Notes under the pieces: generated by a model | Databases searched by the model: none | What the model saw: the letters and a program-made list of their open reading frames with translations, nothing else | Told to the model about the DNA's origin: nothing | Assembly: GCF_039541115.1 (NCBI RefSeq) | Contig: NZ_BAABFP010000002.1 | Coordinates: 558,001 to 622,000 of the forward strand | Direction of reading: 5' to 3' | DNA from: Angustibacter luteus | GTDB lineage: Bacteria > Actinomycetota > Actinomycetes > Actinomycetales > Angustibacteraceae | Length of the DNA stretch: 64,000 nt | Shown: positions 1 through 6,611 of the stretch, piece after piece | How positions within the stretch are numbered: position 1 is the first letter of the stretch | How the letters are laid out: each line of letters starts with the position of its first letter | Program-made: the position numbers and the translations under genes

Positions 1-73
1 GCTGGGGCGCCGAGTCGGTGCGGGGCAACGGATTCACAGGAGCGAGTCCATCACACGCGACCGACAACGCCGG

Positions 74-397
74 TCAGTCGCCGTCCCAGCGGGCGCGTCG
101 CAGGTCCACCCGGGTGCCGTCGGGGCGCATCGGCGTCCCCTCGGCCCGCAGCTCGGCCAGCGCGCGGTCCGCGATCTGTGGCGCCGGCGTGCCGTCCGCG
201 CGCAGCACCCGCCACCACGGGACCGACCCGCCGTACGTGCTCATCACCGCACCGACCTGCCGCGGGCCGCCCTCACCGAGGTACTCGGCGACGTCCCCGT
301 AGGTCAGCACCCGGCCCCGCGGCACCTGGTCGACGACCTCCAGGACGAGCGCGGCGAACCGGGGCAGGTGGTCGTCGGGCCGGTCGGTGTCGGGCAC
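74..397 (-). CDS. Alkyltransferase-like (ATL) MGMT-family DNA repair protein
   Basis: A small (107 aa) protein with only the DNA-binding/active-site fold of O6-alkylguanine-DNA alkyltransferases. The family's PCHRV active-site motif reads PWWRV here (about residues 67-71), so tryptophan replaces the alkyl-accepting cysteine. That is the hallmark of ATL proteins, which flip and bind O6-alkylguanine without repairing it and hand the lesion to nucleotide excision repair. The flanking features TYGDVAEYLG and the downstream RADG are typical of the fold. The GTG start was chosen because the domain begins right after it and a CAGACT hexamer lies 6 nt upstream. It is divergent from the lipoprotein gene that follows. 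Family assignment is secure; function is inferred from ATL homologues. Confidence 0.85.
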   Translation of the reverse strand: MPDTDRPDDHLPRFAALVLEVVDQVPRGRVLTYGDVAEYLGEGGPRQVGAVMSTYGGSVPWWRVLRADGTPAPQIADRALAELRAEGTPMRPDGTRVDLRRARWDGD

Positions 398-403
398 CGG
401 CCC

Positions 404-409
404 AGTCTG
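404..409 (-). promoter_or_regulatory. Putative -10 (CAGACT) for the ATL gene
   Basis: The hexamer CAGACT on the minus strand ends 6 nt before the GTG start, as in a leaderless transcript. No convincing -35 is visible. Confidence 0.4.
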
Positions 410-419
410 CCGTCCGTGG

Positions 420-425
420 CACACT
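420..425 (+). promoter_or_regulatory. Putative -10 (CACACT) for the small lipoprotein gene
   Basis: CACACT is followed by 6 nt and then the GTG start at 432. It lies back to back with the ATL promoter, so the two divergent transcripts would start about 35 nt apart. Confidence 0.4.
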
Positions 426-431
426 CTGCGC

Positions 432-833
432 GTGCACCCAGCCTCCCGCCCTCTCCGGCGCCCCGCCCTGACCCTGCTGGTCGCCGCGGCCGCGTGCTCG
501 CTCGCCGCGTGCGGCGCCGCCGAGGACGCGGCGAAGTCCACCGCCTCCAGCGCCGCCAGCAAGGCGGCGTCCAAGGCCACCGACGCGGCCAAGGACCAGG
601 GCCGAGCGCTGCTCGTCAAGCAGGCCTGCGACCTGCAGGACGGTTCCGGCCCGCTCGCCGACGGCAAGGTCGACGACGCCGACCGCGCGCTCGTCGCGTC
701 GCTGGCCGCCGCGGCCGAGCAGGCCGGCGTCGAGGCCACCTACGTGAAGCCGCTGACGACCCTCGGCTCGTCCGACGCCACCTCGTACCAGACGAGGTCC
801 GCGCTGACCTCGCTGAAGAAGGCCTGTCAGTAG
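432..833 (+). CDS. Small secreted lipoprotein, function unknown
   Basis: 133 aa. A basic start (RRPALTLLV) and a hydrophobic stretch end in the lipobox SLAAC at about residues 22-26, so the protein should be cleaved by signal peptidase II and lipid-anchored on the outer face of the membrane. The next 30 residues are Ala/Lys/Ser rich with an AASKAASKATDAAKDQ pattern, likely an amphipathic helix. The rest has two cysteines (near KQACDL and at KKACQ), possibly a disulfide. I recognise no enzyme family. The GTG at 432 is preferred over upstream starts because it puts the lipobox at the right distance. Its 3' end overlaps the convergent moeZ gene by 7 nt. Confidence 0.7.
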   Translation: MHPASRPLRRPALTLLVAAAACSLAACGAAEDAAKSTASSAASKAASKATDAAKDQGRALLVKQACDLQDGSGPLADGKVDDADRALVASLAAAAEQAGVEATYVKPLTTLGSSDATSYQTRSALTSLKKACQ

Positions 834-2029
834 GTCGGCAGGCTCGGGTCGACCTGGTCGACCCACGCGAGCACGCCGCCCTCGAGGTGACGGGCGTCCG
901 GGTGCCCCGCGGCCAGCAACAGCTCGAGCGCCGTAGCCGACCGCACGCCGGACCGGCAGTGCAGCACCACCGGACGGTCGAACGGCAGCTCCGCGAACGC
1001 CTCACCGGTGTCGAACGCCGCCCGGGGCACCGCGATCGCACCGGGGATCGACACGATGGCGCGCTCCCCCGGCTCCCGGACGTCGACCAGGACGACGTCG
1101 CTGTCGCCGCGGTCGCGCGCGGCCAGCAGGTCGGCCAGCTCCTGGGCGTCGACCGTGCCCAGCTCCTGACCCGGCGCCGAGGTCACCGCCCCGGGCAGCC
1201 CGCAGAACTCCTCGTAGTCGATGAGGCCGGTCTCGCGGGTGATGCTCGGCGCGTCCCCGCAGACCACGCACTCCGGGTCCGGCCGGACGGCGAGCTCGCG
1301 CCACGTCGCCCGCAGCGCGTCGTGCACCAGCAGCCGGCCGACGAGCGGCACCCCGATGCCGGTGACCAGCTTGACCACCTCGGTGCCCTGGGCCGCGCCG
1401 ATCGCCGCACAGAGCAGCCCGAGGACGCCGCCCTCAGCGCAGGACGGCACGCTGCCCGCCGGCGGAGGGACCGGGAACAAGCACCGGTAGCAGGGCCCGT
1501 GGCCACCCCAGAAGACGCTGGTCTGCCCGTCGAAGCGGTAGATCGACCCCCACACGCACGGGACGCCGAGCAGCACGCACGCGTCGTTGACCAGGTAGCG
1601 GGTGGCGAAGTTGTCCGTGCCGTCGACGACCAGGTCGTAGCCGGCGAGCACGCCGAGCGCGTTGGACGAGTCCAGCCGCACCGGGTGCGTCACGACCTCG
1701 ACGAGCGGGTTCACCTCGTCGAGGGTGGCCCGCGCCGAGTCGACCTTGAGCCGCCCCACGTCGCTGACGCCGTGCACGACCTGACGCTGCAGGTTGGAGG
1801 CCTCGACGACGTCCGGGTCCACCACGCCGATCGTCCCGATCCCGGCGGCGGCCAGGTAGAGCAGCGCCGGGGAGCCCAGCCCGCCCGCGCCGATCACCGC
1901 GACCCGGGCATTCGCCAGCCGACGCTGACCCAGCTCCCCGACGTCCGGGATCAGCAGGTGCCGCGCGTAGCGCGCGACCTGGTCGCGGTCCAGCGGGGGT
2001 CCCGGTTCGACCAGCGGCGGCAGGCTCAC
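827..2029 (-). CDS. moeZ: MoeZ-type adenylyltransferase/sulfurtransferase
   Basis: 400 aa fusion of an E1-like (ThiF/MoeB) domain, residues 1-270, and a C-terminal rhodanese domain, about 295-398. The E1 part has the nucleotide loop GAGGLGSPALLYLAAAG, the VVDGTDNFATRYLVND stretch and two CxxC pairs (CYRC, CVVC) that bind structural zinc. The rhodanese part has the catalytic loop HCRSGVRS with the persulfide cysteine. In actinobacteria MoeZ adenylates the C-terminal glycine of ubiquitin-like sulfur carriers (CysO, MoaD-like) and passes sulfur to them for cysteine, molybdopterin and thio-modification pathways. No carrier-protein gene is adjacent. It overlaps the convergent lipoprotein gene at the 3' end. 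Confidence 0.9.
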   Translation of the reverse strand: MSLPPLVEPGPPLDRDQVARYARHLLIPDVGELGQRRLANARVAVIGAGGLGSPALLYLAAAGIGTIGVVDPDVVEASNLQRQVVHGVSDVGRLKVDSARATLDEVNPLVEVVTHPVRLDSSNALGVLAGYDLVVDGTDNFATRYLVNDACVLLGVPCVWGSIYRFDGQTSVFWGGHGPCYRCLFPVPPPAGSVPSCAEGGVLGLLCAAIGAAQGTEVVKLVTGIGVPLVGRLLVHDALRATWRELAVRPDPECVVCGDAPSITRETGLIDYEEFCGLPGAVTSAPGQELGTVDAQELADLLAARDRGDSDVVLVDVREPGERAIVSIPGAIAVPRAAFDTGEAFAELPFDRPVVLHCRSGVRSATALELLLAAGHPDARHLEGGVLAWVDQVDPSLPTY

Positions 2030-2035
2030 CAGGCC

Positions 2036-2041
2036 ACTCTA
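2036..2041 (-). promoter_or_regulatory. Putative -10 (TAGAGT) for moeZ
   Basis: TAGAGT sits 6 nt before the GTG of moeZ on the minus strand, and no Shine-Dalgarno sequence is present. This suggests a leaderless mRNA separate from the DUF3152 gene 34 nt upstream. Confidence 0.45.
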
Positions 2042-2063
2042 CGAACCGGCTGCGACAGCGCGG

Positions 2064-2858
2064 CTAGGGGTACGGCCACGCGTTGGGTCGGCAGGGCGCC
2101 ACCTGCTTGGTCTGCTGCTGCATGACCGGTGCGAGCCGGCCCGCCCCGGGGCACTGCTCGTGCCCGTGCCCGAGGACGTGCCCGACCTCGTGGTTCACCA
2201 CGTACTGCCGGTACACGGACAGCTCCGGGAACTCGGGCGTGCCCCTGACCCACCGGTAGGACGTCAGCACGGCCTGCCGACCGCTGCGGCAGGACAGCTT
2301 GCCGAAGGTCTGCAGGGGGCGGCACAGCCGGGCGGACGTCGTCGGGCTGGCCAGCACGACGTCCACGTCGGCGCTGGCATCGGTCCGGGCGAACGAGCGA
2401 CGCCCGCCGTGGCCCCAGGAGCGCGAGTCGTTGAGCGTGGCCATCACCTGGTTGGCGAAGTCCGCCTCGTCGACGTCCACACCCTGCTCGACCCGCACCC
2501 GCACGGTGGTCACCGGCCCGCGGCCCGGCGCCGCGACGTCCCCTGGCACCGTGACCAGACGCCCCGTACCCGCGGTCGCGACCGACGTCGAGGTCGGCCG
2601 GGCTCCGGTGGTGACCGTGGCCGTCGGGGTGGGGCTCTCGGTCGGGGTCCGAGTCGGGCTGGACGTGGCCCCGGACGACGCCCCGGACGACGCCGCCGGA
2701 CCCGCCGCCGGCGGGGAGCCGCCGCCCACCAGCCACCAGGTCGCCCCGGCGGCCAGGACCGCGACGGCGAGCACCGCGACGATGGTGCGACGTCGCCGAA
2801 CCCGCCTGGGGACCCGTCCGGACACTCGGCGGCGTGGCCGCGCGGGCTGGGACGTCAC
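2064..2858 (-). CDS. DUF3152 secreted metallopeptidase-like protein
   Basis: 264 aa. An Arg-rich cytosolic tail is followed by one membrane segment (about residues 27-47, TIVAVLAVAVLAAGATWWL), a Ser/Thr/Pro/Ala linker to about residue 95, and an extracellular DUF3152 domain. Near the end, NHEVGHVLGHGH fits the HExxHxxxxxH zinc signature of metzincin peptidases and is followed by MQQQ and a Cys-containing loop. Two further cysteines (RLCRP, LSCRS) may form a disulfide. The family is common in actinobacteria and no substrate is known to me. The alternating Ser/Thr-Pro linker suggests surface exposure and possible mannosylation. Confidence 0.8.
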   Translation of the reverse strand: MTSQPARPRRRVSGRVPRRVRRRRTIVAVLAVAVLAAGATWWLVGGGSPPAAGPAASSGASSGATSSPTRTPTESPTPTATVTTGARPTSTSVATAGTGRLVTVPGDVAAPGRGPVTTVRVRVEQGVDVDEADFANQVMATLNDSRSWGHGGRRSFARTDASADVDVVLASPTTSARLCRPLQTFGKLSCRSGRQAVLTSYRWVRGTPEFPELSVYRQYVVNHEVGHVLGHGHEQCPGAGRLAPVMQQQTKQVAPCRPNAWPYP

Positions 2859-2878
2859 GGGGTCAAGGGTGGCACGCC

Positions 2879-4195
2879 TCAGGCGTGGCCGCGGTCCCCG
2901 CCCAGGCCGGCACGCCGGTTGAGGGCGTCCAAGGTCGCCCGCACGACGGCGTCCTGCGCGTCGCCGCGGACCAGCGCCGATCCGGTCAGCCGGTCGATGC
3001 CGGCCGGGCCGAGCAGCGAGAGCACGACGACGGCGACGTGGTCGGGGCCGACCTGGAGCATGTCGACCTGGTCGACCTCGAGGCGAGCCGGGGAGGTGAC
3101 GACCTGCTCGACCGCGGCCGCGGTGGCCGCCGCGAGCGCCCGGTGGGCCCCGGAGCCGGTGGCGGGACGGGTGGCCGTCCCCTCGTGCACGACGTCGCCG
3201 GCCCGCAGGTGGACGCTGGCGCTGACCTTGTTGTGCTCGCTGGTCACGACCATCCGCTCCACGACGACCCGCGGGGAGTCGGTGGCACGCCGGGCGGCCC
3301 GGACGACGGGCGCACGCTCGGTCAGGTCGGGTTCGGTCAGGTCGGGTTCGGTCAGGTCGGGTTCGGTCAGGTCGGGTTCGGCGAGGTCGGACGCGGTCAG
3401 GGTCGGGTCGGACTCCACGGCCGTCGGCTGGGCCGGCTCCGGAAACCTGGCCTCAGCCTCGACCTCAGCCTCGACGTCAGGCTCCGGCTGGGTCCCAGCG
3501 TCGGCGGGCTCGGCCTGCTTCGGCAGCGCTCGATGACGGGCGGCGCGTCGACGGAAGGACTCCGGGACGACACCGCCGAACACGTCGTCGACGGCGCTGC
3601 GCAGCTCGGAGTCGTCGCCCAGCTCGGGCCAGAAGTCAGGCAGCTGCTCGGTGGCGCCCTCGAGCTCGGCCCGGACGTCGGCCATGGCGATGCCGGGCAC
3701 GGTGTCCTCGGTGCGGCTCACCTCGTGGACCTGGCCCGCCGCGTCGTCGGCACCCTCGTCGTCGGCCTCGTCGTCGGCATCGTCGTCGGCCTCGTCCACG
3801 ACCTCGTCCACGACGAGCGCGTCCCGCGAGGCGGCCGCGGCCAGGGCCGCGCGCTCGAGCGGCGAGGGTTCGTCGAACGAGGGCTCGAACGCCGGCCGCT
3901 CCTCGGTCTGGGTGAGGACGGCGGACGGTGCCGCCATGGTCTCGACCACGGCCACGACGGGTCGGCCGGTCGGACCGGTGAGCTTGAGTCGCTGGTGCTC
4001 GATGCCGAGACCGAAACGGTGCCTCATCTGGTGCACGGCGGCACCAACGACGGAGGCGTGGTCGAGGTCGCCGGACACCTGCACGCGCAGGACGCCGTCG
4101 CCGCGCTCGTCGAACTCCAGGACGACGTGCTCGACTCCAGGCACGTGGCTGAGGGCGTCGCACATGGTGGCAGCGTCCACCTCGTACGCACTCAC
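2879..4195 (-). CDS. Hypothetical protein with acidic low-complexity centre
   Basis: 438 aa from GTG 4195, preceded by GGGAG. I do not recognise the family. Two folded parts flank a disordered middle. The N-terminal 100 residues (YEVDAATMCDALSHVPGVEH) look like an alpha/beta domain. The last 130 residues (VVVERMVVTSEHNKVSASVH, then a GAHRALAAATAAAVEQV helix) look like a second small domain that weakly recalls regulatory alpha/beta domains of LeuA-like proteins. The middle has an Asp/Glu run (near residues 160-190) and a tandem PDLTE repeat. There is no signal peptide or membrane segment, so it should be cytosolic. It is divergent from the TetR gene, whose operator-like repeats lie between them. 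Confidence 0.7.
   Translation of the reverse strand: MSAYEVDAATMCDALSHVPGVEHVVLEFDERGDGVLRVQVSGDLDHASVVGAAVHQMRHRFGLGIEHQRLKLTGPTGRPVVAVVETMAAPSAVLTQTEERPAFEPSFDEPSPLERAALAAAASRDALVVDEVVDEADDDADDEADDEGADDAAGQVHEVSRTEDTVPGIAMADVRAELEGATEQLPDFWPELGDDSELRSAVDDVFGGVVPESFRRRAARHRALPKQAEPADAGTQPEPDVEAEVEAEARFPEPAQPTAVESDPTLTASDLAEPDLTEPDLTEPDLTEPDLTERAPVVRAARRATDSPRVVVERMVVTSEHNKVSASVHLRAGDVVHEGTATRPATGSGAHRALAAATAAAVEQVVTSPARLEVDQVDMLQVGPDHVAVVVLSLLGPAGIDRLTGSALVRGDAQDAVVRATLDALNRRAGLGGDRGHA
3320..3394. repeat. 15-nt in-frame tandem repeat
   Basis: Four exact copies of GGTCAGGTCGGGTTC (3320-3379) are followed by one degenerate copy. They encode repeated Pro-Asp-Leu-Thr-Glu on the minus strand, inside the disordered centre of the hypothetical protein. 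Being a multiple of three, copy number can vary without frameshift. Confidence 0.9.
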
Positions 4196-4268
4196 CTCAG
4201 GCTCCCGGTCACCTTGTGAGTGTCGCACCGGGGGTGGTCCAACAAGAGCCCGAGAGCGCCCCAAACCT

Positions 4269-4306
4269 CCGAATGGGCTACCGGAGCGTCCCGAACGGCG
4301 TACCGG
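4269..4306 (+). promoter_or_regulatory. Two operator-like repeats upstream of the TetR gene
   Basis: CCGAATGGGCTACCGG (4269-4284) and CCGAACGGCGTACCGG (4291-4306) match at 13 of 16 positions, start 22 nt (about two helical turns) apart, and each has CCG...CGG ends. The second copy ends 4 nt before the TAGGAT box. Position and shape fit an autoregulatory TetR operator; this is inference. Confidence 0.5.
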
Positions 4307-4310
4307 CCTC

Positions 4311-4316
4311 TAGGAT
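4311..4316 (+). promoter_or_regulatory. Putative -10 (TAGGAT) of the TetR gene
   Basis: TAGGAT lies 33 nt before the GTG start, so this transcript would carry a short leader with a strong AGGAGG ribosome binding site. The -35 region falls inside the second operator-like repeat. Confidence 0.45.
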
Positions 4317-4349
4317 CGTGCGACAACGGCAGGCTCCCCGAGGAGGAAC

Positions 4350-5021
4350 GTGACCACGTCACCGGCCACCCGAGGTCGCAGCGCCCGGCTGCCCAGGGAC
4401 GCCCGGCGCGCCCAGCTGCTGGTCGCCGCGCAGGAGGTCTTCGTCCGCGCCGGCTACCACGCGGCCGCCATGGACGAGATCGCCGACCAGGCCGGCGTGT
4501 CCAAGCCCGTGCTCTACCAGCACTTCCCGAGCAAGCTGGAGCTCTACCTCGCGCTGTTGGACCAGCACACCGAGGCCATGGTGTCCGCAGTTCGGCAGGC
4601 GCTGGCGTCGACGCACGACAACAAGCAGCGCGTCGCGGCGACGATGGCCGCCTACTTCGAGTTCGTGGACCGCAAGGGCGAGCCCTTCCGACTGGTCTTC
4701 GAGTCGGACCTGACCAGCGAGGCGGCGGTCCGTGAGCGGGTGGACGCGGTGACCGCCCGCTGCGCCGAGGCCATCGCCGAGGTGATCAGCGAGGACACCG
4801 CACTGCCCGAGGACGAGGCGCTGCTGCTCGGTGTCGCCCTCACCGGCATGGCGCAGGTGACGGCCCGCTACTGGATGACGACGCAGGGGTCCATCCCGCG
4901 CGACGCGGCGAGCCGCCTGATCGGCCAGCTCTCCTGGCGCGGGCTCGGCGGCTTCCCCAAGGCGTCCACCCTGGGCGAACACCCGGCGGACGCGGAACAG
5001 GCGGACGACGCGGCCCGTTAG
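4350..5021 (+). CDS. TetR/AcrR family transcriptional regulator
   Basis: 223 aa. The N-terminal helix-turn-helix spans about residues 17-62: ARRAQLLVAAQEVFVRAGYH, then AAMDEIADQAGVSKPVLYQHF, the classical TetR recognition helix. The rest is an all-helical ligand and dimer domain ending in an acidic disordered tail. The GTG start is fixed by AGGAGGAA 4-6 nt upstream. Two 16-nt repeats in its promoter probably mark its own operator. The following genes (DUF3107 and a GlsB-type membrane protein) run the same way and may be read through. The ligand cannot be predicted. Confidence 0.9.
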   Translation: MTTSPATRGRSARLPRDARRAQLLVAAQEVFVRAGYHAAAMDEIADQAGVSKPVLYQHFPSKLELYLALLDQHTEAMVSAVRQALASTHDNKQRVAATMAAYFEFVDRKGEPFRLVFESDLTSEAAVRERVDAVTARCAEAIAEVISEDTALPEDEALLLGVALTGMAQVTARYWMTTQGSIPRDAASRLIGQLSWRGLGGFPKASTLGEHPADAEQADDAAR

Positions 5022-5124
5022 CCTGCACGGCAGCAGGGACGTCTCGGCGTCCCGCCCAGCTCGTTCCCGTTCCACCTCGTACCCACATCCGTCCGCTCCG
5101 CCCAGAAGCCAGGAGGCCACCCCC

Positions 5125-5349
5125 GTGGAGGTCAAGATCGGCGTCCAGAACGTCGCCCGCGAGATCACGCTCGAGTCGAACCAGAGCGCGAAGGAGATCT
5201 CCGCGCTGGTCGCCGCCGCCGTCACCGGCGGCAAGCCGCTCGAGCTCACCGACGACAAGGGACGCAGCGTCGTCATCCCGGCCGGCGTGATCGGCTACGT
5301 CGAGATCGGCGCCGAGGGCGAGCGCCGCGTGGGCTTCGGCACCCTCTGA
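5125..5349 (+). CDS. DUF3107 family protein
   Basis: 74 aa, cytosolic, starting EVKIGVQNVAREITLES and ending RRVGFGTL, which is the full length and pattern of the actinobacterial DUF3107 family. The start is set by an AGGAGG ribosome binding site 8 nt upstream. The family commonly sits beside a TetR regulator and a DEAD-box helicase in actinobacteria, as here (from recall). No biochemical role is known to me. The small alpha/beta fold suggests a binding or adaptor protein. Confidence 0.85.
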   Translation: MEVKIGVQNVAREITLESNQSAKEISALVAAAVTGGKPLELTDDKGRSVVIPAGVIGYVEIGAEGERRVGFGTL

Positions 5350-5357
5350 GCCACCTG

Positions 5358-5390
5358 GGGCCCCGCCGCTCGTGTGGCGGGTCCGGGCCC
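5358..5390 (+). terminator. Possible terminator hairpin after DUF3107
   Basis: A CCCGCC/GGCGGG stem (5362-5367 with 5376-5381, 8-nt loop) is extended by GGGC/GCCC with a bulge. There is no T tract, which is usual in high-GC actinobacteria. It lies between the DUF3107 stop and the next ATG. Confidence 0.4.
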
Positions 5391-5409
5391 TTGCTGTCAC
5401 GCTCACCGC

Positions 5410-5673
5410 ATGACTATTGAAGGCTTTCTCGGCGCGATCATCATCGGCGCCATCATCGGCGCCCTCGGCCGTCTGCTGCTGCCGGGCCGTCAGCCCATCG
5501 GCATCCTGTGGACGATCCTGGTGGGCATCGTGGCCGCCCTGATCGGCACGTTCATCGTGGGATCCATGCGCGACACCAACGGCATCGACTGGGTCGAGGT
5601 GCTGGTGCAGGTGATCCTGGCCGTGATCGGGGTCGCCGCAGTGGCGTCGTTCAAGCGAGGCCGCACGACCTGA
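5410..5673 (+). CDS. GlsB/YeaQ/YmgE family membrane protein
   Basis: 87 aa with three hydrophobic segments (about 6-22, 30-50, 62-80) and Gly-rich helices such as GAIIIGAIIGALGRLLLPG. This is the transglycosylase-associated (GlsB/YeaQ) pattern. The family is linked to general stress in Firmicutes and is often of unknown role in actinobacteria. The ATG at 5410 puts the first helix at residue 6. A perfect 7-bp hairpin follows the gene, shared with the convergent ferritin-like gene. Confidence 0.85.
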   Translation: MTIEGFLGAIIIGAIIGALGRLLLPGRQPIGILWTILVGIVAALIGTFIVGSMRDTNGIDWVEVLVQVILAVIGVAAVASFKRGRTT

Positions 5674-5691
5674 TCGTTCCCTGACACGACA

Positions 5692-5710
5692 CCGACCCCG
5701 GATGGGTCGG
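5692..5710. terminator. Bidirectional terminator hairpin
   Basis: A perfect CCGACCC/GGGTCGG stem of 7 bp with a 5-nt loop lies between two convergent genes and ends 1 nt before the stop codon of the ferritin-like gene. Confidence 0.55.
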
Positions 5711-5711
5711 C

Positions 5712-6416
5712 TCAGGCCGAGAGCCCGAGCCGGCCCATCCGTCGCGTGTGCTCACCGGTGAGCCGCGCGAACATCCGACCGATCTCGGCCAGGTCCGCGC
5801 CGCCGGAGTGGTAGCCCCCGCCCACGAGCAGGCCACCGAGGGCATCGCGTTCGGCGGCCACGCGCTGCGCCTGGGACAGGGCCTCCCCGACGAGCCGGCG
5901 ACCCCACAGCGCGAGGCGTCCGCCGACGGAGCCGTCCCGGTCGATCGCGTCCCGCACGGTGCGCACCGCGAACTCGGCGCCACCCATGTCCTGCACGACC
6001 TCGAGCACCAGCTCGCGGGTGCCGGGGTCGAGGTACGCGGACACCTCGCGGTAGAAGTCGGTGGCGATGCCGTCGCCGACGTAGGCCTTGACCAGGCCCT
6101 CGAGCCAGCTCGAGGGGCGAGTCCGGTCGTGGAACTCGTCGATGGCCGCCACGAAGGGCTGCATGGCCCGCGCCGGGTCGGCGTCCAGCTCCTTGAGCCG
6201 GGCCTCGAGCAGCTCGTAGTGGTGGAACTCGTGCGCGGCCTGACGGCCCAGCGCGGCCTTGTCGGGCAGCGTCGGAGCCAGCTCGGCGTCCGCGGCGAGG
6301 CGGCTGAAGGCCGTCAGCTCGCCGTACGCCATCGCGCCGAGCAGGTCCACGACGGCTTCCCGGTAGTCGGGATCGGCCATCGGGTCCGGCTGGTCGCCGT
6401 CGGTCGGGACGCTCAT
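5712..6416 (-). CDS. Ferritin-like fold protein
   Basis: 234 aa, all helical. The ferritin-like four-helix signature is visible as GAMAYGELTAFSRLA (first metal Glu, near residue 33) and AAHEFHHYELL (E-x-x-H plus a further Glu, near 64-72). A second pair sits further on in FYREVSAYLD and VVQDMGGAEFA. This matches the family annotated as tRNA 2-methylthio-N6-isopentenyladenosine hydroxylase (MiaE)-like or simply ferritin-like. I cannot tell whether the substrate is a tRNA. It would be a soluble di-iron protein. It is divergent from the DEAD-box helicase gene. Confidence 0.75.
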   Translation of the reverse strand: MSVPTDGDQPDPMADPDYREAVVDLLGAMAYGELTAFSRLAADAELAPTLPDKAALGRQAAHEFHHYELLEARLKELDADPARAMQPFVAAIDEFHDRTRPSSWLEGLVKAYVGDGIATDFYREVSAYLDPGTRELVLEVVQDMGGAEFAVRTVRDAIDRDGSVGGRLALWGRRLVGEALSQAQRVAAERDALGGLLVGGGYHSGGADLAEIGRMFARLTGEHTRRMGRLGLSA

Positions 6417-6441
6417 GGCAACGGAGCGTAGCCGGGGCGGG

Positions 6442-6447
6442 TAGACT
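6442..6447 (+). promoter_or_regulatory. Putative -10 (TAGACT) of the DEAD-box helicase gene
   Basis: TAGACT is the best -10 match in the gap before the helicase. A start about 7 nt downstream would give a leader of roughly 155 nt containing a stable hairpin (6559-6580). Confidence 0.4.
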
Positions 6448-6558
6448 GGTGGCGATCCCGGATGCCCGGTCGGACATCAAGAGCACTAGACGGCACCTTC
6501 GTCGCCACGGCACGAGCCTGAAGACAACCGATCGGCTTCCCCCCAGCGCAGCGGCCCG

Positions 6559-6580
6559 CTGGGCGCCACCGAGCGCCCGG
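6559..6580 (+). promoter_or_regulatory. Stable hairpin in the helicase leader
   Basis: GGGCGC (6561-6566) pairs with GCGCCC (6573-6578) across a 6-nt loop, extended by two pairs including a G-U. It lies about 30 nt before the GTG start and could act in attenuation or autoregulation. No known RNA family is recognised. Confidence 0.35.
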
Positions 6581-6611
6581 CGTGCGGCCCCGCCCGACCG
6601 AAGGCTCCTGA

